From the NCBI GenBank assembly GCA_963811825.1, contig CAWESS010000004.1, positions 1-64,000 of the forward strand: DNA of 64,000 nucleotides. Direction: 5' to 3'. Position numbers and translations under genes: made by a program. The stretch is from Fodinibacter sp963811825 (GTDB taxonomy: Bacteria; Actinomycetota; Actinomycetes; Actinomycetales; Dermatophilaceae). This document shows, piece after piece, positions 8,388-16,596 of the stretch; position 1 is the stretch's first letter; each line of letters begins with the position of its first letter. The notes under the pieces were generated by a model. The model worked only from the letters and a program-made list of their open reading frames with translations, had not been told where the DNA came from and did no database searches.

Positions 8388-10034
8388 ATGCGACGTTCCT
8401 TCACGCTCACCGTCCCTGCTGTCGCCGCCGCCGCTGCCGTCGCACTGGCCACCGCCGCCGGTCCGGCCGGCGCCTCGGCGCCCCCGACTGCGGGCGAGCG
8501 GCCGACCAAGGTCGTCGTCATCCTCGTCGACGCCCTGTCCAAGGAGATCGTCGACAAGTACGACATGGGCAACGTCCAGGCCCTGATGAGCGACTACGTC
8601 GACACCCCCCGCGGCTACCTCGGCCACGTCGGATCGGTCACCGTCGTCACCCACAACGTCCTCACGACCGGGCTGCTGCCGAAGAACATGGGCTGGAGCG
8701 ACGACGGCTACCGCGACACGACGAACCTGCTCGGCGGCACCAACCCGTTCTGGATCCCGAGCAGCTGGGCGCGTGACGACATGTTCACCGTGCAGGAGTC
8801 GATCGGCAAGCGCCGGCTCCCGGACTACCTCAAGGCCGCAGACCCGGCGGCGAAGACCTTCGTCGTGAGCCCCAAGGGGTATGCCGCGTGGGCGTTCGGC
8901 GGGCCGACCGCCGACTCGATCATCACGTTCGGGTCCAACACGAACTGCAACGGGACCACTCGGCGCGGGCCAGCGGGAGTGAACGTCCCCGCCTACGTCA
9001 GCGAGCCGTGCGGACGGTACTTCGTCAAGCGCTCGTCGAGCCTGACCTACGACACCCACCAGTGGCCGGCCAGCCTCTACCCCCTCGACGGCAACCGGTA
9101 CGCGACCGGGCACGAGGAGGACCACCTCGGGGGTGACATCTGGGCGACCGACATCGCCCTGGACATCATGGACAACGAGGACTGGAACGGCATCTTCCTC
9201 AGCCTCCCGGACGTCGACAAGAACGCGCACATGTGGGGCTCGATCGACGACGCCGAGGGCGCCGGCCTGGTCGACCCCGACCCGATGACCCACATGGAGT
9301 TCGCCGCGAAGACCGCGGACGAGCAGGTCGGTCGGGTCATGGACAAGCTGCGGGCCGACGGCGAGCTCGACAACACGATCGTCGTGCTGACCGCCGACCA
9401 CGGGTCGGTCCCCGGCCGCGACTTCCACGGCACCGAGAACACCGCCCTCAACTACGGCTTCTACAACTGGTACTACGGCACGGCCGCGAACGACGTGCCC
9501 TACCTGCAGCCGCAGGAGGCCCTGAAGCCCCTCACCGACACCGACAACGTGGGCCTGAGCTACAGCGACTCGATGCTGCGGGTCTGGCTCAAGGACACGT
9601 CAGCGGCAAAGGTGAGCGAAGCGGCATCCCTCATGGCGGGGATGCCGGGTGTCTCGGCCGTGTGGACCCGCGCCGGCGACCACTACACCCGGGTCTCCCC
9701 CATCAGGTACGACCGGATGACCACACCCGGGGAGAAGGCCTGGTTCGTCAAGCATGCGCAGGAGCTCGTCGACACCGAGGCCGCGGTGTACGGCCCGGAG
9801 GTCATCGCGACGCTCGTCGACGACACGACGTACTCGGTCGCGGGCGACCACGGCGGCATCCAGCGGCGCAGCCAGGAGATCCCGATCGTGTTCGCCGGGG
9901 CCGACCTGTCGCGCACCGACCTCCAGGCGCCGGTCCGCTCTGTTGACGTCATGCCGATGCTGCTGCGGCACATGGGAATTGCCGTCGACCCGGGTCTGGA
10001 CGGCATCGGGTACACCCTGCCGACCCGCCCTTGA
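8388..10034 (+). CDS. Secreted alkaline-phosphatase-superfamily phosphodiesterase
   Basis: The 548-residue protein starts with a signal peptide (MRRSF then an Ala/Val-rich core, cleavage near AGASA). The mature part has the type I phosphodiesterase/nucleotide pyrophosphatase fold: VVVILVDALSKE with the first metal Asp, TTGLLPKNMG, SLPDVDKNAHMWG, VLTADHGSVPG and AGDHGGIQRR. It should hydrolyse phosphate diesters or pyrophosphates outside the membrane. The open frame extends far upstream through the ABC-F gene, but only the ATG at 8388 gives a signal peptide. The 100-bp gap before it holds no clear terminator. Confidence 0.85.
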   Translation: MRRSFTLTVPAVAAAAAVALATAAGPAGASAPPTAGERPTKVVVILVDALSKEIVDKYDMGNVQALMSDYVDTPRGYLGHVGSVTVVTHNVLTTGLLPKNMGWSDDGYRDTTNLLGGTNPFWIPSSWARDDMFTVQESIGKRRLPDYLKAADPAAKTFVVSPKGYAAWAFGGPTADSIITFGSNTNCNGTTRRGPAGVNVPAYVSEPCGRYFVKRSSSLTYDTHQWPASLYPLDGNRYATGHEEDHLGGDIWATDIALDIMDNEDWNGIFLSLPDVDKNAHMWGSIDDAEGAGLVDPDPMTHMEFAAKTADEQVGRVMDKLRADGELDNTIVVLTADHGSVPGRDFHGTENTALNYGFYNWYYGTAANDVPYLQPQEALKPLTDTDNVGLSYSDSMLRVWLKDTSAAKVSEAASLMAGMPGVSAVWTRAGDHYTRVSPIRYDRMTTPGEKAWFVKHAQELVDTEAAVYGPEVIATLVDDTTYSVAGDHGGIQRRSQEIPIVFAGADLSRTDLQAPVRSVDVMPMLLRHMGIAVDPGLDGIGYTLPTRP

Positions 10035-10130
10035 GGCGCCGCGAGGTGAGAGGCGCGGTGTCCGAGGCTCGGGGTAACGTCGCGACATCATCCGAGGACA
10101 CCTCGGGCTGCCGTGCGCGGAGGAGTTCGT

Positions 10131-10412
10131 ATGTCGTTCCAGGCCTACCTCGACACCATCGAGAAGAAGACGGGCAAGACCCCTCAGGTGCTCGTCGACG
10201 AGGCCCACGCCCACGGCTTCGGGCCCGACACGATGGCCGGTGAGATCGTCACGTGGCTCGCAGGCGAGTACCAGCTCGGCCGCGGTCACGCCATGGCGCT
10301 CGTTCACGTGATCAAGAACGGTCCGCAGATCAGCGACAAGCACGTGGGTACTGACGGCGTGCACCGCGACGAGAGCAGCACCTTGCGGCTCGACGGCCTG
10401 GCCAACCGCTGA
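10131..10412 (+). CDS. DUF4287 family protein
   Basis: This 93-residue protein has the DUF4287 pattern: MSFQAYLDTIEKKTGKTP, a short helix (ELVTW equivalent EIVTWLAGEYQLGRGHAMALVHVIKNG) and a variable end. The family often occurs beside DUF5655 proteins and has no known activity. The ATG at 10131 is preceded by GGAGGAG (10119-10125). The DinB-like gene follows after 11 bp, so the two are likely one transcript. Confidence 0.85.
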   Translation: MSFQAYLDTIEKKTGKTPQVLVDEAHAHGFGPDTMAGEIVTWLAGEYQLGRGHAMALVHVIKNGPQISDKHVGTDGVHRDESSTLRLDGLANR

Positions 10413-10423
10413 GGGTGGCTGCC

Positions 10424-11189
10424 ATGGCGAACGAGTACGTCGAGACCGACCAGTTCCGCGGCGCGCGGATCCACCTGTCCGACGTCAGCGGGCTCGTCAT
10501 CCGCGACTGCGTGGTCAGCGGGCTGAAGGTCGTCGACTCCTACGGCGACGACGTGTCCTCTCAGTGGCGAGTTCGAGCGCGTGGTCGTCAACGACGTCGA
10601 CGTGACCGGCTTCGTGCAGGCCGAGCTCGACCGCCTGCACCCAGCCCGGAAGCTGGCGCGAGATGCGCAGTCCGTGGAGGACTACCGCACCGCGTGGGGC
10701 GCCATCGAGGCCCTGTGGATGGGGACGATCGAGCGGGTGAAGGGTTTGCCGGTGGCCGTGCAGCACGAGCGGGTCGACGGTGAGTGGTCCTTCGTCGAGA
10801 CGCAGCGGCACCTGCTGTTCGCCAGCGACGCCTGGCTCGGCAACGCGGTGCTCGAGGAATCCGCGCCGTTCCACCCGCTGGGGTTCCCCGCTGACGGGAT
10901 GCCGGCCCACGAGTCAGCGGCGCTGGGCCTCACCCTCGACGCCTCGCCGACGCTCGACGAGGTGCTCGACCCGCGGCTGGCGCGCATGGCGGTCGTCCGA
11001 CGGGTGGTCGACACGCTGACCGAGGCCGAGCTCGACCGGGTGTGTCGTCGCAAGCCGGCCGATCCCTACCCCGACAAGGAGTACGTCGTGCGTCGCTGCC
11101 TCAAGGTCGTGCTCGAGGAGGAGGCCGAGCACCACCGGTACGCCGTGCGCGACCTCGCCGTGCTCGAGGCAGGGCTCGGCTCGGCCTGA
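10424..11189 (+). CDS. DinB-like protein with N-terminal pentapeptide-type segment, frame broken near 10560
   Basis: Residues 1-60 are a short beta-helical run (FRGARIHLSDVSGLVIRDCVVSGLKVVDSYGDDVS) and the rest is a four-helix DinB_2 domain (WSFVETQRHLLFASDAWLGNAVL, then EEEAEHHRYAVRDL), whose His residues can form a metal site as in mycothiol-dependent S-transferases. The substrate is unknown. The frame shifts between 10556 and 10566; dropping one T turns the sequence into SLSGEFERVVVNDVDV and gives one continuous protein of about 254 aa. I treat it as one gene with a probable sequencing error. Confidence 0.8.
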
Positions 11190-11219
11190 GTCAGCTCGCA
11201 GAGGACTGGCCGGCTCCTC

Positions 11220-11654
11220 TCAGCACCGGCTGCGCGCGGCGCGTCGCATCATGGCCCGTGTGATGGGACCGTGCAAGATCCCGACCGGCATCCAGTAGAG
11301 GCGACCGCGCCAGCCGTGGAGCGACACCGCGGTGGTCACCTCAAGGGTGTCGTCGGCCGCGCGGATGCCGCACCAGAAGTCCAGGTGCCGTTCGCTGGCC
11401 GCGACCAGGGCTTCGCCGTCCACGACTTCACGCACCGCGAAGGGCGACTTCGTCGTGCGTGGGACGCCGATGAGGGGCACGAGGAGCTGGCGCAGGCCCA
11501 AGAGGGCCTTCACGTGAGCGGGTGCGCTGCGAAGGTCGAAGACGGCCTCTGCCCAGCGGTGCGGGTCGTCATCGCTTCCCGCTGGCAGCCGCACCACCTG
11601 ACGGTCGTAGTGGTCGGGACGAGGGCAGTGGGTGAGAACGAGCGAGGCAGGCAT
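11220..11654 (-). CDS. DUF2867 family protein
   Basis: The 144-residue protein shows the DUF2867 pattern: a sandwich core with VDGEALVAASERHLDFWCGI and the C-terminal YWMPVGILHGPITRAMMRRA. No enzymatic function is established for the family. The ATG at 11654 has GGGAGT upstream and gives the family's usual length; the longer frame to 11852 overlaps the divergent regulator. It is divergent from a TetR gene across a 16-bp palindrome, so it is the likely target of that repressor. Confidence 0.8.
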   Translation of the reverse strand: MPASLVLTHCPRPDHYDRQVVRLPAGSDDDPHRWAEAVFDLRSAPAHVKALLGLRQLLVPLIGVPRTTKSPFAVREVVDGEALVAASERHLDFWCGIRAADDTLEVTTAVSLHGWRGRLYWMPVGILHGPITRAMMRRAARSRC

Positions 11655-11687
11655 CGGCACTCCCGTACGCGGTTGGGTGGGGCACGG

Positions 11688-11703
11688 CATACGGTACCGT
11701 ATG
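11688..11703. promoter_or_regulatory. Perfect 16-bp palindrome, probable TetR operator
   Basis: CATACGGTACCGTATG is a perfect inverted repeat in the 52-bp space between the divergent DUF2867 and TetR genes. It contains TACGGT and TACCGT, both good -10 boxes; TACCGT (11695-11700) lies 6 nt before the ATG at 11707. Binding would therefore block the regulator's own leaderless promoter and probably the divergent one. That it is the TetR site is inference from position. Confidence 0.7.
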
Positions 11704-11706
11704 GGC

Positions 11707-12327
11707 ATGCGGGGAGACCATGACAGCCGCCCGTCGCGGACTGCCCCGCTGACCCGAGCCGATTGGAGCGCAGCAGGCCTGGTGGCCCTGCTCGAGGGTG
11801 GACCCCGCGCCGTGACGGTCGAAGGAGTGGCCACGCGGCTGGGCGCGACCAAGGGATCCGGCTACTGGCACTTCTCGTCCCGGGCCGACCTGCTGCAGGA
11901 GGTGGTCGCGCGGTACCGCCGAACCCACACCGATGCCCTCATCGACCACGTCCACCGTGAGGCGGACGGGCCGCAGGAGCAGCTGCGGCTCCTCTTCGAC
12001 CTCATCTTCCGGGCGCGCGAGGACGGCAACGAGGCCCGCATCCTGCTCTCCGACGAGCCGGTCATCGCCGAGGCCGTCGCCGACCTGGCCGAGCGCCGCA
12101 TCCGCTTCGTCGCCGGGTTGGTCGCAGCGGCGGGGGTGAGCCGCGCTGAGGCCCGCCGGCGCTCTGAGGTCGCCTACTGCATGGTGCTGGGGCACGAGGT
12201 GCTGCTCGCGGCGGCGCCCGGCTCGATGACCCGGCCGGGTCGCGGGGCCACGCGCACCGACCGTGTGCTTGCGGTGCTGTTGGATGAGCCGGCACCTGCT
12301 GCCCACCGGGGAGCTCGACATGAGTGA
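11707..12327 (+). CDS. TetR family transcriptional regulator
   Basis: The protein has about 206 residues with an N-terminal helix-turn-helix (AAGLVALLEGGPRAVTVEGVATRLGATKGSGYWHFSSRADLLQ split over helices 1-4) and an alpha-helical ligand-binding domain. The recognition helix is KGSGYWHFS. I prefer the ATG at 11707 because TACCGT ends six bases before it; the ATG at 11701 is part of the operator palindrome and is possible. It overlaps the next gene by 8 bp, so the maleylpyruvate-isomerase-like gene is in the same operon. The ligand is unknown. Confidence 0.88.
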   Translation: MRGDHDSRPSRTAPLTRADWSAAGLVALLEGGPRAVTVEGVATRLGATKGSGYWHFSSRADLLQEVVARYRRTHTDALIDHVHREADGPQEQLRLLFDLIFRAREDGNEARILLSDEPVIAEAVADLAERRIRFVAGLVAAAGVSRAEARRRSEVAYCMVLGHEVLLAAAPGSMTRPGRGATRTDRVLAVLLDEPAPAAHRGARHE

Positions 12328-12944
12328 CGTCTGGCCGATCGTGCACGCCGAACGGGCTGCGCTGATCGCCGACCTGGAACCGCTCACCGACGCGCAGTGG
12401 GACATGCCCTCGTTGTGCGAGGGGTGGTCGGTGCATGACGTCGTGGCGCACATCATCGACACGGCGATGACGACCCGGCTGGGGTTCGTCCTCGGCCTGG
12501 CCCGGGCGCGGGTTCGACTTCGACCGCCAGAACGCCAACGGCGTGGAGCGCGAGCGCGGAGCGGACCCCGCGACGACGCTCCTGACCCTGCGCGAGGTCG
12601 CCGGGCGGACGTGGACGCCACCGGCGCCGATGGACAGCCGGATCGTCGAGATGGTCGTCCACGGGGAGGACATCCGTCGGCCGCTCGGGATCATTCGTGA
12701 CTACCCGCCGGATGCCGTGGTGCGGGCGCTGCAGCTGCAGGCGCGCACCAAGGTCGGGTTCGGTGGTGCCAAGGAGCACCTGGCCGGTGTGCACGTCGTC
12801 GCCATCGACTCGGACGTGGCCCTGGGCACGGGCCCGGCGGTGACCGGCACGACGCTCTCGCTCCTGCTCGCGCTCTCAGGCCGCCGGGTCGCCCTCGCCG
12901 ACCTCGACGGCCCTGGAGTGACCGTCCTCGCGAACCAGCTCTGA
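12320..12944 (+). CDS. Maleylpyruvate isomerase-family (DinB/MDMPI) protein, frame broken near 12510
   Basis: The N-terminal part (MSDVWPIVHAERAALIADLEPL, CEGWSVHDVVAHI) is the MDMPI/TIGR03083 mycothiol-dependent maleylpyruvate isomerase N-domain with its metal-site His, and the C-terminal part (SRIVEMVVHGEDIRRPLG then a sterol-carrier-like end) matches the same family. The frame moves between about 12505 and 12515; removing one base gives LARAGFDFDRQNANG and a single protein of about 207 aa. The ATG overlaps the TetR stop codon. The actual reaction in this family is usually unknown; a mycothiol S-transferase is a reasonable guess. Confidence 0.75.
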
Positions 12945-12953
12945 CGGCCGAAC

Positions 12954-13457
12954 TCAGCCGAGCTGACCGCGGATCTCGCCGCCGGGGAAGTCGCCGGGTC
13001 CGGTGTTGGTGGGAGCCACGCCGTCGTTGGTGTGGACGTTGACGTACGCCTCTCCCGCCTCGATGGCGTCGATGAGGACACTGAGAGGCTGCCCGTCCAA
13101 CGGACCCGTCAGGTCGTCGACCGTGATCGTTCCTGTCGCCAGGACTCCGGCGCTCATGCCACCGCCCGGAGCCGCCGGGCCGAAGAGGTGGGCCACGACG
13201 GGGCCGTTGACGTCGGCACCGCCCAGGTGGATGTGGGCCGCCACGACGTTGTCGATGTTGGCCGCGATGAGCCGGTAGTTCAGGGCGTCGTCGGAGACGT
13301 GGATGACCGCCACTCCTCGCGCGAGGGTGTCTCGGGCAGGGATCTCTGCGCCGCCGCTCAGGGGGGCGACGTAGGTGTCGGAGGCATGTGCGGGGGCGGC
13401 AAGGCCGAGGCTGAGCAGTGCCAACAGGGCCGGGAGCAGGAATCGAAGAACCTTCAT
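12954..13457 (-). CDS. Secreted CHRD domain protein
   Basis: The 167-residue protein begins with a signal peptide (MKVLRFLLPALLALLSLGLAAPAHAS) and is otherwise a single CHRD domain: LSGGAEIP, HVSDDALNYRLIAANIDNV, AHIHLGGADVNGPVVAHLF, and the ending GGEIRGQLG. CHRD domains occur in chordin and in many secreted bacterial proteins of unknown function. It converges with the MDMPI gene, leaving 9 bp. Confidence 0.88.
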   Translation of the reverse strand: MKVLRFLLPALLALLSLGLAAPAHASDTYVAPLSGGAEIPARDTLARGVAVIHVSDDALNYRLIAANIDNVVAAHIHLGGADVNGPVVAHLFGPAAPGGGMSAGVLATGTITVDDLTGPLDGQPLSVLIDAIEAGEAYVNVHTNDGVAPTNTGPGDFPGGEIRGQLG

Positions 13458-13568
13458 GAGCTGACCTCGACGAGTGCGGATGGACGCGGCCCGCGGGTGC
13501 GACCCGGTCTCGCCATGGTCCGCCCGGGCAGTAGACCTGTCAACGATCCTTGCCAGACCAAGCGGCGA

Positions 13569-14783
13569 TCAGGCGTTCTCTCGCAGGTACCGCCCGAAGT
13601 GCGGCACGGTGAACGCGATCCGCCCCCGCTCGCCCGAGTAGATGAGCCCCTTCTTCAGCAGCGCATCACGGGCCGGCGACAGCGACTGCGGTTTGCGCCC
13701 GAGGTGAGCCGCGACGTCAGCGGTCGGCACGGCATCCGACTCATCGCCCAGCCCCACCGCGACGTCGGCCATCGCGCGCAGGTACTCCCGCTCCCCCGGC
13801 GTCGCCCGCTCGAAGCGCGACCCGAAGAACCCGACCGCCAGCTCGGACTCGGCCTCCGGGGCCGCCACCGCGACGTCGGCCGCCGTCATCGGGGATGCCG
13901 TGGCCCGGTCCCAGACCGCCTTGCCGTACGCCTGGATGAAGTACGGGTAGCCGCCGGTCGCGTCGTACATGGCGTCGAGCGCGTCGGGGGCGAAGGCCGC
14001 GCCCTCGTCCTCTGCGGGGAGCGCGAGGGCGGCATCCGCGGCATCCCGATCGAGGCGGTCGATGCGCGAGTAGCGAAACAGCCTCTCGGAGTATGACTTC
14101 GACGCGGACAGCACCGCTGGCAGGTGGGGCAACCCGGCGCCGACGACGATGACCGGCAGCCGTGACTGCGACAGCTCGTGGCAGGCGGCACACAGCGCCG
14201 AGACGTCGTCGGGCCCGAGGTCCTGCATCTCGTCGATGAAGATCGCGATGCCGCGGCCGGTGTCGGAGGCCATGCCGCCGAGGTCGGACAGCAGCTCGAC
14301 GAGGTCGATCTCGATGTCGCCCGAGTCGGCCCGCCCGGTGACGGCCGGCACGGTGATGCCGGGGTTCCACCGGTCGCGCAGCTTGGCAGCCCCGCGCGCG
14401 GTGCCGCCACTGCCGCCCGCCGGCTCGCGCTGCGCGAAGGCCTTGACGACCCCGAGTGCGTGGTCGCCCGCCCCGCCCGCGGGCCCGAGCTCGCGAACCG
14501 CCTGGTGCACGGCGGAGGCAAGGGGTCGACGCAACGACTGCTCGGGCCGCGCCTCGAGCTTCCCCGTCCCCCAGCCGGCACGAACGGCCGCCGAGCGCAG
14601 GGCGTTGAGCAGCACGGTCTTGCCGACGCCTCGCAGCCCGGTGAGCACGATCGAGCGCTCGGGGCGGCCGCGGGCCACGCGCTCGAGCACGATGTCGAAC
14701 GCGTCGAGCTGCTCGTCGCGACCGGCGAGCTCGGGCGGGCGCTGGCCGGCGCCGGGAGCGTAGGGGTTCCTGATCGGGTCCAC
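13569..14783 (-). CDS. AAA ATPase, Orc1/Cdc6-like (AAA_16)
   Basis: The 404-residue protein has Walker A GLRGVGKT near residue 52, Walker B IFIDEMQD near residue 187 and a sensor region (VIVVGAGLPHLP). It ends with a winged-helix-like domain (TADVAAHLGRKPQSLSPARDALLKKGLIY). This layout matches MalT/Orc-like AAA_16 ATPases with a C-terminal DNA-binding fold; no partner gene lies next to it. The GTG at 14783 lies 6 nt after TACCCT (minus strand 14795-14790), suggesting a leaderless mRNA. The role could be in mobile-element or transcription control, but nothing nearby decides. Confidence 0.85.
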   Translation of the reverse strand: MDPIRNPYAPGAGQRPPELAGRDEQLDAFDIVLERVARGRPERSIVLTGLRGVGKTVLLNALRSAAVRAGWGTGKLEARPEQSLRRPLASAVHQAVRELGPAGGAGDHALGVVKAFAQREPAGGSGGTARGAAKLRDRWNPGITVPAVTGRADSGDIEIDLVELLSDLGGMASDTGRGIAIFIDEMQDLGPDDVSALCAACHELSQSRLPVIVVGAGLPHLPAVLSASKSYSERLFRYSRIDRLDRDAADAALALPAEDEGAAFAPDALDAMYDATGGYPYFIQAYGKAVWDRATASPMTAADVAVAAPEAESELAVGFFGSRFERATPGEREYLRAMADVAVGLGDESDAVPTADVAAHLGRKPQSLSPARDALLKKGLIYSGERGRIAFTVPHFGRYLRENA

Positions 14784-14913
14784 GATCGGAGGGTATACGG
14801 CTCTCTAGCGTTGCTCGCATACATCGGGATAGAGCGGTAGCCGTGTCGCGCCGGGCCAGCACCGGGCCCTCGCCCCCGGCATCGGCGTGACCGCGCGCAG
14901 TAGCGTGAGGGCC

Positions 14914-15696
14914 ATGCTCGAGGCGGCGTTCTGGGGGTTCGTCGGTGGTGGCGCGCTCATCATCGGCGCGCTGCTCGGCCTGTTCCTCACCGTCTCGCAC
15001 CGCACCATCGGGCTCGTCATGGGCTTCGGCGCCGGGGTGCTCATCAGCGCCGTCGCCTTCGAGCTCACCCTGGAGGCCTACGACGCGGCGGGCGGCATGG
15101 CAGCGGCGGCGGGTCTGCTCGCCGGTTCGGCGGTGTTCTTCGCGGGTGACTGGCTCATCGACCGCAGCGGGGGCCACCGTCGCAAGAGCCCGGTGCACGG
15201 CGGGATGCCGCACTCGGAAGGCGCGAGCCGCTCCTCCGGGTCCAGTGCCGGTACGGTCGCGGCCAGCTCGAGCGGCGCGGCCCTGGTGCTGGGAGCCCTG
15301 CTCGACGGCATCCCGGAGTCCGCGTCCATCGGCATCAGCCTGCTCGGCGGCGCGGGGGTCAGCAGCGCCATGGTCGCCGCGGTGTTCCTGTCCAACGTGC
15401 CCGAGTCGATGTCGGCGTCGACCGGCCTGCGCGCCTCCGGCCGATCCACCCGCTGGATCCTCGGGTTGTGGGCAGCGGTGGCCGCGGCCTCGACCCTGTC
15501 ATCGGTGCTCGGCTACACCCTGCTCGGCACCGCACCGCCGGAGTCCGTGGCCTTCATCCAGACCTTCGCCGCCGGGGCGATCCTCACGATGCTCGCCGAC
15601 ACGATGCTGCCCGAGGCCGTCGAGCACGCAGGCCGACTCGTCGGCATCGTCACCGTCCTCGGGTTCGCCGTGTCGTTCTTCCTCAGCGCCGCCTGA
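14914..15696 (+). CDS. ZIP family divalent metal transporter
   Basis: The 260-residue protein has seven or eight membrane helices and the ZIP metal-path motifs: ALLDGIPESASIGISLLGG in the fourth helix and VFLSNVPESMSAS in the fifth. A cytoplasmic Ser/His/Gly loop lies between helices 3 and 4 (about residues 90-125). Such proteins import zinc, iron or manganese. The ATG at 14914 lies 7 nt after TAGCGT (14901-14906). No Zur or MntR site is obvious upstream. Confidence 0.88.
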   Translation: MLEAAFWGFVGGGALIIGALLGLFLTVSHRTIGLVMGFGAGVLISAVAFELTLEAYDAAGGMAAAAGLLAGSAVFFAGDWLIDRSGGHRRKSPVHGGMPHSEGASRSSGSSAGTVAASSSGAALVLGALLDGIPESASIGISLLGGAGVSSAMVAAVFLSNVPESMSASTGLRASGRSTRWILGLWAAVAAASTLSSVLGYTLLGTAPPESVAFIQTFAAGAILTMLADTMLPEAVEHAGRLVGIVTVLGFAVSFFLSAA

Positions 15697-15726
15697 CACC
15701 GAACCCGACCGCGACCACGCGCCGGG

Positions 15727-16587
15727 CTACTTGAGGAACTTGCTCGTGCGCCGGTCGGCGAGTGGCTTGCCCCCGGTCTGACAGGTGGCGCAGTACTGCA
15801 GCGACGAGTCGGCGAACGACACCTCGCGCACCACGTCGCCGCACTCCGGGCAGACCTCGCCGGTTCGCCCGTGCACCCGCATCCCGGCTCGCTTGGCGTC
15901 CTTGAGCTCCTTCGCCGGCTTGCCGGATGCCGTGGCCACCGCCCCCGCCAACGTCCCCCTGAGCGCGGCGTACAACCGCTCGACCTCCTCCGGCGACAGC
16001 TTCGCGGCGAGGGCGAACGGCGACAGGTGGGCCACGTGCAGCACCTCGTCGGAGTAGGCGTTGCCGACCCCGGCGATGATCGACTGGTCGCGCAGCATGC
16101 CCTTGACCTGCATCCGGTGCGACGCCGCGATCGCCGCGAAGACCTCGAGCGTGAAGTCGTCCGCCAGGGGGTCGGGCCCGAGCGAGACGATCCGGGGCAC
16201 GGCGCTGACGTCGCCGACGATGTAGGCCGCGAGGCTCTTCTTCGTGCCGGCCTCGGTGAGGTCGAAGCCCGACCCGTCGTCGAAGCGCACCCGCAGCGCG
16301 ATCGGCGACTTCCCCGGGCGCAACACGGTGGCGGGCACGGCATCCGACCAGCGCAGCCAGCCGGCCCGGGCCAGGTGGAACACGAGATGCGTTCCACCGC
16401 AGTCGATGTCGAGGAACTTCCCGTGCCGGGACACCCCGTCCACCGGTGCCCCGACGAGCGCCTCCGGCGGTGGGCTGAAGGTCTTGAGCACCGAGATCGA
16501 CCCCAGCTCGACACCGGTCACGACGAGCCCGTCGGTCCTGGTGCGCAGGAAGTCGACGAGGGCCTGCACCTCGGGCAGCTCGGGCAT
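15727..16587 (-). CDS. Fpg/Nei family DNA glycosylase
   Basis: The 286-residue protein starts with the catalytic PELPEV, where Pro1 forms the Schiff base after Met removal. It has the H2TH region (GMLRDQSIIAGVGNAYSDEVLHVAHLSP) and a C-terminal zinc finger (CPECG ... YCATCQTGGKPLADRR). It excises oxidised bases from DNA. Compared with classical Fpg, the finger ends PLADRRTSKFLK, as in the Fpg2/Nei-like actinobacterial group, so the substrate range may differ from 8-oxoguanine. It is single and convergent with the ZIP gene. Confidence 0.92.
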   Translation of the reverse strand: MPELPEVQALVDFLRTRTDGLVVTGVELGSISVLKTFSPPPEALVGAPVDGVSRHGKFLDIDCGGTHLVFHLARAGWLRWSDAVPATVLRPGKSPIALRVRFDDGSGFDLTEAGTKKSLAAYIVGDVSAVPRIVSLGPDPLADDFTLEVFAAIAASHRMQVKGMLRDQSIIAGVGNAYSDEVLHVAHLSPFALAAKLSPEEVERLYAALRGTLAGAVATASGKPAKELKDAKRAGMRVHGRTGEVCPECGDVVREVSFADSSLQYCATCQTGGKPLADRRTSKFLK

Positions 16588-16596
16588 GGGGCGACG

